Shown here: piece after piece, positions 46,861 through 58,600 of the stretch
How the letters are laid out: every line of letters begins with the position of its first letter
How positions within the stretch are numbered: position 1 is the first letter of the stretch
From: Mauremys mutica
Taxonomy: Eukaryota; Chordata; Testudines; Geoemydidae
Direction: 5' to 3'
DNA: 64,000 bases
NCBI RefSeq assembly: GCF_020497125.1
Contig: NC_059084.1
Location: forward strand, 5,049,501-5,113,500
The notes under the pieces: model-generated
Seen by the model: only the letters and a program-made list of their open reading frames with translations
Told to the model about the DNA's origin: nothing
Databases searched by the model: none
Position numbers and translations under genes: made by a program

Positions 46861-47974
46861 TGCACAAGGTGTCTGCATAGCTCCATCTGTAAGGAATTGG
46901 AGTCAGATCCTGACTCAGTGCCAGCTGATTTCCTGCCACACCACCTTGAGGATCTGGCCCCAGTTACACACACATTTCAGGACTCAAGCTAGTATTTATG
47001 ATGGTGAGATGCTGATAACTCTGCTTTAAAGCCATGCAGCATGTGTAAGCTTCTCCTGGACAGCTGGGCTGTTGATTGCAATGATTCCCTCTTGTTGGTA
47101 TTTGAGCCTCTCCCAGGCAGAAACTAATAGCTCATAGATCCTTAAATTGAGAGTCACAGGACTGGAAGAGCAGGCTAAATCAATGCACTCGGCACCAGCA
47201 GCAGAGGGGGTGATCCTGATTACTGCTCTGACCCTGAATGACCTCAACACCTGGGGTATTCATTCAATCACTCTTCTGCACATGGCTGTGGGGTGATGGA
47301 ACAGAGGGGACATTCTGTGGAAAAAGGGTGTCTGTGGCTCCCTGCCTCTGTTCTCTGGTCACACCCTGATTCCCTACCAGGTCTCTCTGCTGTGTGGAGC
47401 AGGGAATACTCAGTGGAAATGCCGTGGTTTTTTCAACAGCCTTCTGTGCTGCACAGTGCAGGGGAACATAGGTTCTTATATGGCTGCCCTAAGGGCAGCT
47501 ACCCAGGCAAGTCTTTCAGCTTTGGTAGGAGACTATATGCCAAAGTACTGTCAGAAGAACTATGTATCCGTGCAGGCATTGTGGGTGGGTACAAGGCTTG
47601 GAAAATATGCAGCCCACCTTGGATCTTCACCTATTTTAGGACCAAACTTAATCAACCCTTCTGCAATGTTCTGAAATGCCCCTGTGAATATGATGCCTCC
47701 TACTCTAGGAAGTGTGTCTTTGTAGTTCTGCACCCAGTAGGAGAAGCATCCATATGTTGGCTCAAGCTGAGACTGGAAGTGGCTGTTTCACAGGAATGCC
47801 TGTTCCCGAGAGATTTCTTGCTCAATTTTGCACACACGAAGGGTGTGGCTAGTTCATATAATCTTCAGAGAATGATCAGACTTCTCTGAATCAGATTGGA
47901 ACTCAGAAGCCTTTGAAGTTCACCCCCACTGGGCTTCCCCTGAAATAACAACAGGAAAACAAATCATTTTTAAA
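46861..47974. other. Otherwise unassigned stretch
   Basis: Apart from the 198-codon ORF, nothing is recognised. Confidence 0.4.
47293..47889 (+). other. 198-codon ORF, unrecognised; coding status uncertain
   Basis: The predicted product is rich in Cys, Trp and aromatic residues with no domain I recognise, no transmembrane segment and no obvious homology. No similar-length ORF lies opposite to it. There is no splice pattern or polyadenylation signal close by to support a gene. It is most likely a chance ORF or an eroded repeat. Confidence 0.15.
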
Positions 47975-48480
47975 AAGGCATTGTACTGGGCTCTGCCATA
48001 AATGGAGCCAGCCCTTTAAGAGGGTGAGGGCTCAGTCTTACCTGTGCCAGGTGTAGCTTGCCTCCACAGAATGAGTCCAGAGAGCTATGAGACCATGTGA
48101 CTCAGAACCAGGCCTGTTGGAAGTTATAAAAGGCAGGATGAGCTCAGGGTGGGTAACTCTCTGTGGAAGGGGATGCTTGTGTGGGTGAGCTTATATAGAG
48201 AGAGACTTAGCTTCCAGGTGACAGGCCTGGGAGAATGCAAGCTTGCAGCGAGCAGGCGCTAGCTAGGAGGACTATAAGAACAGGCCCAAACCCTACCCCA
48301 AAGGTGTGAGCCATTAGGGAAGCTGTATGGGAGTTCTGAACTTTATGTTAATCAGCCACCTTCCTAAAGGAGGAGAAACACCTGCAATATAGAACTGTCT
48401 TACCAGGGAGAAAGGGGAAACTGAGGCAGCAGCAGAGCCCAAGCTGAGTAAGCTGTGGTCTGGGCTCTGTCACACACCCA
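47975..48480 (+). repeat. Possible LTR-like interspersed repeat
   Basis: CAGCCCTTTAAGAGGGTGAG, TTATAAAAGGCAGG at 48126 (TATA-like) and a right end GGGCTCTGTCACAC resemble LTR-like reptile repeats. No second LTR or target duplication is visible. Confidence 0.35.
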
Positions 48481-49949
48481 CACCAGATTTCACTTTCTGG
48501 GAATCCTGATAAATTCACATTGTTCCTCCCCACTTGAGGACCTAGCAATATCAGGATTTATATGTTGTTTATTTCAGGAAGACAGTAGGCCATTTAAGGG
48601 AATAATAGGATGCAATGACCCAGGGAGAGACATGCTCTGAAAAGTATGTGTCTGTTTATACTGCCACTCCTGCAGTGAGAGCGCGCGGTACTTAATTCTC
48701 CCTTTTGATTGTTGTTCACTGCGTCGCCCCAGCACTGCCGCAGTCTGCTCCAATAGATCTTTTCACTGAAGGAGTAAATCTATCCCCTTGTGTTACTAAC
48801 TAGTACTGCAGCTTTCAAGAAATGCAGCTTCTCTCAAACGTGGAGTGAGGACGAGAGACCCGTTCCCTTGCTGGGAACTATCAGTTTTAAGAAAAGAAAA
48901 ATTGAAAATACTCTCATTTAAAATTATTCAGCTCTTTGAAGAAATGATTTTGGCTTTTGGCGTTGTGTGGCAGACTAGGGAAAGGAATTGAAAAGGAGTG
49001 GGACTGGAAAGAAAGCCATTTCCCATTTGAGGTTAGGATTGTTAATCTATGTGACGTTGTGAGTAAAGGGCTTGGTGTATTATAGCTAATATCATTAAAA
49101 ACATGACCCTGTTTTCAAAGATGTGTGTAACTCAGGTATAAAACCTGGCGAGGCAGGTTACAAGCGAGTTTGCACATACACTCTTGCTGCCTTTCTGTTT
49201 ATATACTGTGCTCCATATGTAAATCTATGTATGCACCCCCCCCAATGAATGTGTGCATCTGTACAAACATCAGCATACATTACATTTAGCTAGATTTGGA
49301 AGCATTTGGTTGTCTGGTTAAAAAGCGGCAGAGGGGTATTGGAGTTGATTTATGCCAGCAAAGAATCTGATGCTAAATTCCACTTAACAATATAGGGAAC
49401 TAGATATGTTTTATTTATAAAGAATAGATTACATGTCAACATTTAAAAATAGTGACTGCAGGAATATTAAATGTATTTCACATAATTTTCCCAATGGTTT
49501 ATGCACTTCATGGTGAGCATCTTAACTGTGATTGCAACACAGAAGAAGATAGTTACAGACAGCGTACCCATTATATAAATATTCTGTATCCAGTCAGGGT
49601 TTCAAAGTTGAATTATATGCAGTTTTCCTTTTCCTAATGATAGATTTTCTAGGGAGACTTGAATTGTTTCAAAGCAGGTGTTCAAATCTCTTGAATAAAT
49701 AAAAAGCAAATGGATTACATTTTTCCACACCCGGCTGCATATTTCCATGATGGAAACAATTCAGATTTTCTTTGTAATTTAAAAGTTCGCCCTCCCCCCT
49801 CTTTATTTCCATAAACATAAAGAATCAAATCCATGAAAATAATTGTAGATTAAAAAGTTACATTTAAATTGGTCAAAATTGTGAAACAAACTGATCAAAA
49901 GCAGACGGTCAAACCTCTGTAGCTACTGATCCATATTTCAAAATGACTG
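48481..49949. other. AT-rich, no gene recognised
   Basis: No repeat or exon identified. A C-run (CACCCCCCCC) lies at 49235-49244. Confidence 0.5.
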
Positions 49950-50640
49950 AAAAAGATTTGGGGTCATGGTGGATGATTAGCTGAACATGAACTCCCAGTG
50001 CAATACTGTGGCCAAAAGCACTAATGCAATCCCTGGATGCATAAACGGGAATATCAAGCAGAAATAGAGAGATTATTTTACCTTTGTATTTGGCTTTGGT
50101 GCAACCACTACTGGAATCCAGTGTGCAGTTCTGGCGTCCACAATTCAGGAAGGATATTAATAGCTTAGAGAGGGGTCAGAGAAGGGCCGGGAGAATGATT
50201 CCATGATTAGAAAACCTGTCTTACAGTGATAGACTTAAGGAGCTCACTCTATTTAGCTTAACAAAGAGAAAATTAAGGGGTGACTTAAGTCTGTAAGTAT
50301 CTATATGGGGGACGAATATTTGATAAAGGGCTCATCAGTCCAGCAGACAAAGGTAGAACAAGATCCAATGGCTGGAAGCTGAAGCTAGACAAAGTCAGAC
50401 TGGAATGAAGGGTGTAAATTTTTACCAGTGAGGGTAATTAGCCACTGGAATAATTTACCAAGGGTTGTGGTGGATTCTCCATCACAGGCAATTTTTAAAT
50501 CAAGACTGGATTGTTTTTAAAGATCTGCTTTAGTTCAAACGGGAAGTAATTCAGGGACGTCCTATGGTCTGTGTCATACAAGAGGTCAGAGCAGCTGGTC
50601 ACAATGGTCCCTTTTAGACTTGGAATCTAGGAATCTCTGT
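49950..50640 (+). mobile_element. CR1 LINE 3' region, degenerate
   Basis: About 690 bases are recognisable from antiquated ORF2 (GTGCAGTTCTGGCGTCCACA, GGGTAATTAGCCACTGGAAT, GTGGTGGATTCTCCATCACA) to the 3' tail (GGTCACAATGGTCCCTTTTA, GACTTGGAATCTAGGAATC). Many stops and indels show it is old. It matches the lineage of the copy at 19200. Confidence 0.9.
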
Positions 50641-50929
50641 TCACAAAACTTTAGCCACCAAATCATGCAGCTAGAGAGTTGATGTACACCCACGATGTCC
50701 GGAGGAACTGAACCTAGCTAGAGTGAAGTAGAAAGTCCTAAATGGTTTTGTTTCATGGTGATGAGCAGTTTTCTGTTATAGCAAACCTCTGCTACTGGCG
50801 AATTGTTTACTAAATAAAATGGGGATACCTTGCAGGGCTGTGATGAAGACAAAATCAATTAATAACTATGAGCTGTTCCATTACTAGGGTGTATAGGTAC
50901 CTGTGCAGTTTGGGATGCAAAAAACTCTT
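50641..50929. other. No gene recognised
   Basis: Short spacer between CR1 and SINE; nothing seen. Confidence 0.5.
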
Positions 50930-51165
50930 CCTTCAGTTTCCTCCTTTGCCACTGACTTCCTGTGGGAACATGGGTAAGTCCCTTAATGACTCTTGGCCTC
51001 AATTCCTGGTCTACAGAATGGAGCTAGAACTTCTGGTCTTTCACCCTTTGTCTTGTCTGTTTAGACTGCAGGGCAAGGACTGCCTCTTACTAAGTGTTGT
51101 ATACATTATATAGCACTGATCTTGACTGGGGTCTCTGTACATTACAATAATACAAGTGAAAAATG
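50930..51165 (+). mobile_element. Composite SINE: MIR-type core followed by L2/L3-like 3' module
   Basis: A MIR-like part (CTTCCTGTGGGAACATGGGT, AAGTCCCTTAATGACTC) leads into GTCTTGTCTGTTTAGACTGC, AGGGCAAGGACTGCCTCTTA, TATATAGCACTGATCTTGAC and a tail CATTACAATAATACAAG. The same head-then-tail order is seen on the minus strand at 59265-59492, so this is a real repeat structure. Confidence 0.75.
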
Positions 51166-51399
51166 ATAACAAACTTCACGAATACCAGACTGTGCAAAAG
51201 ATCCGTTCCCAGCATGGTGGAATTATTTAGGACCCAGTTCTGAACACACAGGGTTATGCTTGTGCTAAACCCCAAAGGCAGGTTGAATATCGGTTCTCTT
51301 GTCTGCAGTCGCCCTCTCAAGCCCGTGTACTGTAGCAAGAAATGAGATAATGAAAGAGAGTTTGCTGCTCGCCAGCAGCTGTTGCGTGTTTCATTTATT

Positions 51400-51745
51400 T
51401 AAGATCCAAACATAACAAAGAAAAGAGGAATCACCAGACACTAGGGGACAGAAGAAACCAGGAGACATGGTGGATGTGGAAAGAAATCATCAAGAGAGTG
51501 AAGCGGGGAAGAGAGGAGGCAAACAGGACAGAAGACAGGGGAGGAGATCACTAAAAAGTGTCAGGAAAAGAAACACAGCAAATAAGGCAGGAGAGAAAAG
51601 GGGAAATGATCAGAGAAGGAAGAAATAAAATGGAGACAAAAGAAGAGAGAAGTTGGAAAAAAAGATGTGCACAGAGTGTGTGCTGAGGAAGTGGGGTAAA
51701 AGCATGCGTGGAGGTGGAGGACTGTGGGACATGGGTGAGTGAGGA
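51400..51745. repeat. Purine-rich tract
   Basis: About 340 bases are dominated by A and G on the plus strand (GAAGCGGGGAAGAGAGGAGG, GAGAGAAAAGGGGAAATGAT, AAAAGAAGAGAGAAGTTGG). Such DNA can form triplex structures. Confidence 0.85.
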
Positions 51746-54349
51746 GGGGATGAGGGTTATTTTATAATGAAGGAAGGTATCATTTGAATGCTGAGGTTTT
51801 TATTACACATTGGAAAACAAAATCTGACCTGCGATAAAAGACCGAAACATGGTAAAGGATGAATAGGACTGAAAAATTAAATATCTGCACGTGCTGTTAC
51901 TCAAGAGTCTGTCTGTCACTCTTGTTATCGGTAGAGCTGTAGGACATTAAAAAAGGGTTTTTTGTGTGTGCAAAAATATGACCAACTCTCATTGAGATAT
52001 TATTAAGCTGAAAGGTAACAATGACTGCCATTAGGAGAGTCTTTGATCCTAGTTAAATGGAAGGAGCAATTAAGCCCTATTATGTAATAGCTACAGAGAA
52101 TGGAGGTAACTGCCCAAGGCACATGGTAGGTCTGAGCTAAGCCATGTGAGTGGAGGGGTTTCCCAGATTGCAAACACAGGCAATAGGACATTGGTTTTGC
52201 AGCCCATATGTGTTAGAGACCGAAAGCCTGCGAAAGCCAGGAGAGAGCCTGGAGAAGCAGTAGTGAGCTTGACCTTGAGAGGAAGTAGAAAGACAAGGTT
52301 TCTTGGGCACAGAACTCACTGGAGTGGCAGACTGGGGGCGGTTCTGAGCAAGCAAATTGCCTGCTGTTGTTTGTTTCTGCTGTGTTCAGGGCAAAAGGAG
52401 TCTGAGCACATTGTTTTTGTAACTAAAATCACACCAAAGAATAAACCTGACTCATATTATTGATTTCAGATCCTATCAGAAACAACCCTGCAAGGCCCAA
52501 GTATCGGCTAACCGGTGGGGCCAAAGGGGCATCCATGATAAGGGAGGGGTGGAATGAATCCATCTGGTAACATGACTGTCTACACGGCTTTACCAGATTG
52601 CACGGCCTCCTTAAACCTTTTAACTGACTCCAGTGTCTCTTGAAAGCGTTGTCGTTCGAAGTTCTGGATGCACTCATGTTAGCTCCATTGGGGGGGAGAG
52701 GCGAAGCATCCCATATGAGCCATTTTTTATAGGTCTCTTCATGTACCCCTTCTTGTCCTGCTGTCCCGAGCTTTGTGTGTAATGCTAGCTTCTGAATAGA
52801 AAGGAGTTGTGAGCCTTGTGGGAAGCTTATGCAGAGCTATGGGGATGAAACGTTGCTATTGTTTCACCCTCCATATGTCAAGCATCCCAGGTGTGACCGA
52901 ATTCTCAGCACTGTCCTCACCATGGCTGCAATCCAGTACCCATGTACAAAATATATCCGCAAACCACCTCTCTGCTCTGTATGAGCCTGTGTGCTCCAGA
53001 GGCCACACCTCTATGCACCCAGGAGCTCAATTTCCTGGTTCTCCTATCCATCTTCTTATCATGGGACAACACCGTTCTTCCGAGGATTCATGTGTGTCCA
53101 CGTTACCCATCCCCTAATAGAAGAACAAGGAAAGAGTGAAGCTGAAAAGCAGATGGTCATCCAGACATTAGCAATTAGCAGGAGATATGATCCCATGAAT
53201 AGCAGCAGATAGAATTTGAGCTCTTTATTCATGACTATATGAGTGACAGGGTTTTTTTTATTATTATTTGACCAGCTCAATTTGAGATCCAGCCCTACCT
53301 AGGGGCAGTACTTCCATTCATGTGTGTGTGTGTGTGGGGGGGGAGTCGGTTCACTTTGGACTGGAACCTTGTGGGGTTCCAAGCCCTTCACTGCCTTCCC
53401 TTAGGTTGCTTTGGGTAATATGTGCCTTCCAGACCCTTGCCTGGCCTCAGCCTCCTTAGTGCCTCCTTTGAAATTGCTCTGGTGGCTCTTGAGGGAGTCT
53501 CAGAGCTTGGTTTGTTCTGCGAGGTGCTGTACTTTGGTGCCAGGCGACCTTGCTCGCACAGCGGATTACCTCGCATTACCTTCCGCCAAGTTGTGGTGTA
53601 AGTATTATGCTAAGCTCATCGCAGCTGTAAATTATTCACGAGGAGCCTGGCGGAAACGGACGTCTCTTCAAAACCAGGAAAGTTTCCATGACTCAAAATT
53701 GTCTTTCTTTGGAGAGCTCTGCTTTCTGTGGAGTGAGATTCTGGACCCTAGGTGTCTGTGTAAGGCTGCAAACCCCATTCTGAATGTGCAGTCTTTTGAC
53801 TTTTCTATGTTCTCCTCTGTTTGACTGCATTGTGGGTTGGAAATTCCAAAGACTGCTGGCAAAAGAATAACAATAGTCTAGGGTAGCTGACTGTTAAGTG
53901 CCCAGTCTTTGGAAATCCATTCACTCTGGACAAAAGACTGGTCCCTGCCCAGAAGAACTGGTTTACCGGAGGGGAAATGATCTTTGCAGCAAAGTTGCCT
54001 GACCTGAGTCTGTGCTCATGTGGGAAAGCTGGCAAGGGTGTCACCTGCCACAGGGGGCTGAAGGTTTTAAAAGGGCAGAGGCTGGTCAGCGTGGGGGCCA
54101 TTTTCTCCAGTCATGAGGGAGAGACCACTCACCATGTGACAGCCTGCCTTCCTTCCTTCCTGGACCTCACAAGGAACGGGTGAGATGGGAAGAGAGGGAT
54201 ATTTGGGTTTCAGATATTTGTTCTTTGGTATGATCCTTACTCTCCTGTGCTTCACATGATTTAGGATAAAAGAGCATAAAGGTGTTTGACTGGGCAAAGT
54301 GTGTGCACATTGACTGCTTCACAATTGCCCTGTGCCTCTGAGAAGGTTA
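51746..54349. other. No gene recognised
   Basis: A TG run with G-run lies at 53321-53343. Overlapping ORFs at 52146-52463, 52809-53212, 53411-53824 and 53805-54101 have no recognisable domain. Confidence 0.45.
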
Positions 54350-54690
54350 GATTGTGAACCAGAAGCTTATCACACCTTTGGGGTGGAGTTCTGGGAGAGC
54401 AGCGTGTTTAAGTACTGGGGAATCTGAAGGGTCAGCGCTGTGTCCAAAGAGGCTAGGCAGCTGGTGAGCAGGCCCCAACACTCAGAGGGGGTGCCAGACG
54501 GAAGGTCTGGGCCCTGAGAGTGTGCCTAGGGACCCCAAGATTGGGGCTGTGTCTGGACTCTGTTCAGGCTCCAGAAACGTAACATACCCCAAGGGGTACA
54601 TAGCACAGAGACTTGGATTTCCCTTGCAGCAGTCCTACTGGGTGGCCAGGCAGAAGCACCCGCTAGGATCTGTGACAGCTCCCTTCTCTT
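54350..54690 (+). repeat. Unclassified repeat-like stretch, LTR-like
   Basis: CCTTTGGGGTGGAGTTCTGG, GAGAGTGTGCCTAGGGACCC, GGGTGGCCAGGCAGAAGCAC and the end GATCTGTGACAG are similar in style to reptile LTR-like repeats. It directly precedes the split LINE. Confidence 0.35.
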
Positions 54691-54699
54691 CTCCCACTA

Positions 54700-55480
54700 C
54701 ACGTTCTCTTGTCAGCAGACACAATTTCATCTACCATCTCCATGCTTGACAACTCACAGATCTGCCTCTGTACTCCAGATCTGTACCCTTCTGTCCAAAC
54801 TAAAATCCAAGCCTGTCCCTCTGGCGGTTCCTCATGGATATCTAGCCATCAGCTGAAGCTCAAACATGGCTGACACAGAGCTCTTGGGATGGAACGAAGA
54901 AGGCTTTCCTCAAGCATGGTGGACAACATCACCCTCATGTCTGGCACTCAGGCCTGTAACCTGGGCATTATCTTTGACCCTCTCCAGGTTTCCACATCCA
55001 GGCTATATCTAAATCTTGCTGACTCTTTCTGTGTAACAACTTTAAGTTGCGCCCTTTCTTATCCATCCACACAGCTAAAACTCTCATCCAGGCCTTCATC
55101 CTATCTTGTCTTGATTATCATCTTTCTCCCAGTTCTTGTCAAATGCAATCTTGTCCTACATGTATCCATTCAGAATACTGCTGCAAAGATCATTGTTCTA
55201 GCTCACCGCTTTGATTATCTCTTTGCATCTCTCCACTGGTTCCTCCTTCTTTATTGCTTCAGATCACAAACCGCTGTCACTTTGAAGGCCCTTCACAACC
55301 TAGCCCTATTCTGCCTATCATCCCTTATTTGCTATTGAGATTTCGTTTCCCACCTCTGATCAGCACCATGGTGCCATTCTCCATTGCCCAATTTTCAAAC
55401 AAGCACCTTTGTTCTTCCTCTCATATCGCCCTTCACATCTTGGGAGGCGCTTCCCATAAACATCCACCAAACTAGCCCGT
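54700..55480 (+). mobile_element. L2/L3-group LINE, C-terminal ORF2 part, left of the CR1 insertion
   Basis: In one frame or another the translation shows QNTAAKIIVLAHRFDYLFAS, SLHWFLLLYCFRSQTAVTLK and ALHNLALFCLSSLICY. These match the block after the RT domain of L2-type LINEs (QNAAA, LHWLP, R..FK, LAP.YL). Frames shift and stops occur, so it is decayed. It continues beyond the inserted CR1. Confidence 0.75.
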
Positions 55481-55977
55481 CAGCTTGGAAAAGAGACGAC
55501 TAAGGGGGGATAGGATAGAGGTCTATAAAATCATGCCTGGTGTGGAGAAAGTAAATAAGGAAAGTGTTATTTACTCCTTCTCAGAACACAAGAACTAGGG
55601 GTCACTAAATGAAATTAACAGGCAGCAGGTTTAAAACAAACCAAGGGAAGTATTTTTTCACACAACGCACAGTCAACCTATAGAACTGTTTGCCAGAGGA
55701 TGTTGTGAAGGCCAAGACTATCACAGGGTTCAAAAAAGAACTAGATAAGTTCCTGGAGGACATATCCATCAATGGCTATTAGCCAGGCTGGGCAGGGATG
55801 GTGTCCCTGGCCTCTGTTTGCCAGAAGCTGGGAATGGGTGACAGGGGATGGATCACTTGGTGGTTACCTGTTCTGTTCATTCCCTCTGGGGCACCTGGCA
55901 TTGGTCACTGTCGGTAGACAGGATACTGAGCTAGATGGACCTTTGGTCTGACCCAGTATGGCCGTTCTTATGTTCTT
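55481..55977 (+). mobile_element. CR1 LINE 3' fragment inserted in an older LINE
   Basis: It starts CAGCTTGGAAAAGAGACGAC, inside the ORF2 C-terminus, and ends GACCCAGTATGGCCGTTC and CTTATGTTCTTA. ORF2 remains readable with damage. The flanking LINE resumes after it, so this insertion is younger. Confidence 0.93.
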
Positions 55978-56262
55978 ATTATCTGCCTTTAAACTCTCCT
56001 TTTCCTCTATGCCTTCAAAACTTGGCTGCTGGTCATGTTGGCCTATTATTTATTATTTGTATCGCCCTATTGTCTCATTGTTCCCTTGCCTTCCCCATCA
56101 GTCTGTTTGTAACCATACGCAGTGTCTTGTTTATACTTCCATTGTAAGCTCCTTGGGCCTGGCGCTGTCTTTTGTTCTGTGTTTGTACAGCACCTGGCAC
56201 AATGGGGCCCTGCTCTATAACTAGGCCTCCTAGATGCTCTGGTAATACAAATACTTGATGAG
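55978..56262 (+). mobile_element. L2/L3-group LINE, 3' end right of the CR1 insertion
   Basis: Residual coding sequence (CTATGCCTTCAAAACTTGGC) leads to the 3' end CATTGTAAGCTCCTTGGGCC, GTTCTGTGTTTGTACAGCAC, CTGGCACAATGGGGCCCTGC and GGTAATACAAATACT. This gives the full wording of the terminal module seen in pieces elsewhere in the window. Confidence 0.85.
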
Positions 56263-57570
56263 TCATCACAAATAGAGATTATTAGAATTATTGTTTACTA
56301 TGAACCTAATTTCACTGAAATATGAATGATTTTGGAATGATAAGAATATGCAGCAATTTTTTACATCTGGGATAAGGACCTCAATCTTGTGCTCATTAAA
56401 ATGAATGGGGCTTTTGGTGTTGATTTCAGTGGAAGCAGGACTTCAACAGTAATTGGGAGCTTCTGTGGAATTTGTGTGTGGGCAGTGGCAATACAAGTGA
56501 TTTTTTTGTGTGTCTATATTTTAATGAATGTGAACATTTACCAGTTGCTGGATGCATAATGTGCAATGATTAATGACAAATGATTAAATATCATCCACCC
56601 TCAATAGCAGGCAGTGCAAGATGTTGCTAATTTGCAACCTGCACACACACTGCAGGTACCCATCATCCAAGAGAGACAGCTGCATTTTCTGACCTTTCCT
56701 TCAAACCGATCAGATGTACTTTGCATTCCCAATAAGCTTTCCTCTCTTGCTAGATTACTCACTTGTATCTCTGTGTGCAAAATGATTTCACACCTTGTAA
56801 GATTAATTCTCTGCTCCTGGTTGCCTTGATTAACAGTTCAGCAAACTCTGCAAAATGTGGCAAAACAGCCACGACACACAGACATCTTCACCTCCCAAAA
56901 GCAAGGTCAAAAAGACAAAGTTACAGGTTGCTGCCATTGTAAATTGCAGCAGGTTGGAGCTGTTTTCTGCCAAAGTAATAAACATCTGCTGTATTTTGGA
57001 ATACTGTCTATGATTTAAAAATCAGTTTCTACAACTGCCAGATTTTTTAGTTATTGGCATCAAATTTTGATTGATTAGCTACAAACTTATGCATTTTTTT
57101 CCCTCTGGGTAGTGTTTGTGTGGCTAAACTTTGGACCCAGATGGCAGTATGATGTTTTTTGATTATGCACTGAAACGCCTGTGATTTTGAGATAGGTCTG
57201 ATACAGACACACTGTAAAATTAAGGACTCAATGATACAAACCTGTACTCATTCAGTGATACTATTTAGCTGGGATTAAAGCTTTATACAGGCTACTGCGA
57301 GCACATCAGACCTGTCCTCTGCTCTCTGCTCTGACTTCCTTTAGAATTTCACAGCAAGTTCAAGGTCTCAGTCCTTATCTTCAAAGTGCTCTGTAGCTGG
57401 ACCCAGGATATTTAAAAGCTAATCTAAAGCTCTGAAGACCGTGGTTGACAGTGTGCATCCTTGGCACAAAGATAAGAGTAAAACTTGTCTGTTCAGGACT
57501 CAGAACCTTCTCTGGGCATGACCTGAGACTGTGGAATGAACTCCCCCAAGAACTAACGACCACACATACC
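56263..57570. other. AT-rich, repeat-poor stretch; no gene recognised
   Basis: No repeat or exon is identified. The part at 56570-57000 has long runs of complex sequence with words such as CAGCTGCATTTTCTGACC and GATTAACAGTTCAGC and no repeat features, as in conserved non-coding DNA. This is impression only. Confidence 0.35.
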
Positions 57571-57655
57571 TTCTGGGAGTATGGTGGCATCTTAAAGACT
57601 AACAGATTTATTTGGGCATAAGCTTTTGTGGGTAGAAAACCAGTACTTGACACAC
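57571..57655. repeat. Unclassified reptile interspersed repeat, reversed copy
   Basis: GGTGGCATCTTAAAGACTAA and CAGATTTATTTGGGCATAAG with AGCTTTTGTGGGTAG are the reverse complement of a phrase related to 19675-19760. Confidence 0.7.
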
Positions 57656-57699
57656 ATACCTTACCGCTTCCTGCTCCATGTGCCGGGCACGTTTCTTTG

Positions 57700-58600
57700 C
57701 CCTGCCTCCTCTAACATAAACACAGAGCAATGGGAAGATTAATACACCCCTCCCCCAACAAGCCTACCCAAAGAAGACACTCCACCACACATACTTCTCC
57801 GTCTGGGGACAGGAGGAGAGAACAAACGACATGTGACAGATGTGTAGTGACACTGCTCACGGCACGACTGGAAGGCGCTCAGATAGAATGGTGGTGAGTG
57901 CTCTATAAGAACGTACATCATGATGACGGAGTCCCACATTGATGTCGACGTACAAGGATTCAGCAAACACTAGAGGTGAACATGTATATGAGAGGTCAGA
58001 CCAATGTGAGAACCACCAAAATGGTTACATGTGGGACAGTCAACACTGTCCATGACCATTGCAGGCTGTTGTATCCTTGCTTGCGATGTTCAGGTTTTTC
58101 CCATGAGCTGTTAATGCACTGTTAAACCATTGCTTCACATGGTTAAGCCAAGCTGTTAAACCTTGCGTCACATGGTTAACGGCAACGTGACCAATCTACC
58201 ACCACCTTGGTCAGTGTTGGCTGTTACTTCCCAACTGCTAGGGTCAACCTGACAAGCTTTCAAGTTTGACTTCAGTGTTCCTTGCTATTGTTTGTACTGA
58301 CCCCCATGAGAATGGAGGTCGTGCTTTAGCTGACCTAAAATATGGCCTGGGGTGGTCTTAGGTGAGCCACATGTCCAGACCAACACAGCTGAGCATTCAC
58401 GAACATACTTTGAATGCCTGACATCAGACAATGAGCATGGATTTCAATATTGGGAATCTTGTTCCCCCATTTGAACGTCCAACCAGACTGAAGATGGTGT
58501 ATATGAAACTGATCAAACTTCCTAATATGGCAGCAATATGGTGTCCATGTCTGACAACTGTATAGAAGCATTGTAAGCATGTCTGCCAAAGAGTGCTAAT
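57700..58600 (-). mobile_element. Non-LTR retrotransposon C-terminal region with zinc-finger-like motif, minus strand
   Basis: Reading the minus strand from 58589, the open part (to 58335) contains LLYSCQTWTPYCCHIRKFDQ and later LCWSGHVAHLRPP. These match the post-RT block of a LINE group whose proteins read LLYGCETWT...LRWAGHV. Further along, 58038-57976 encodes CPTCNHFGGSHIGLTSHIHV, a C2H2-like finger typical of the end of this protein, then a stop. The 3'UTR continues to about 57700. Stops and frameshifts in between show decay. I lean towards an RTE-like group but cannot be sure. Confidence 0.75.
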
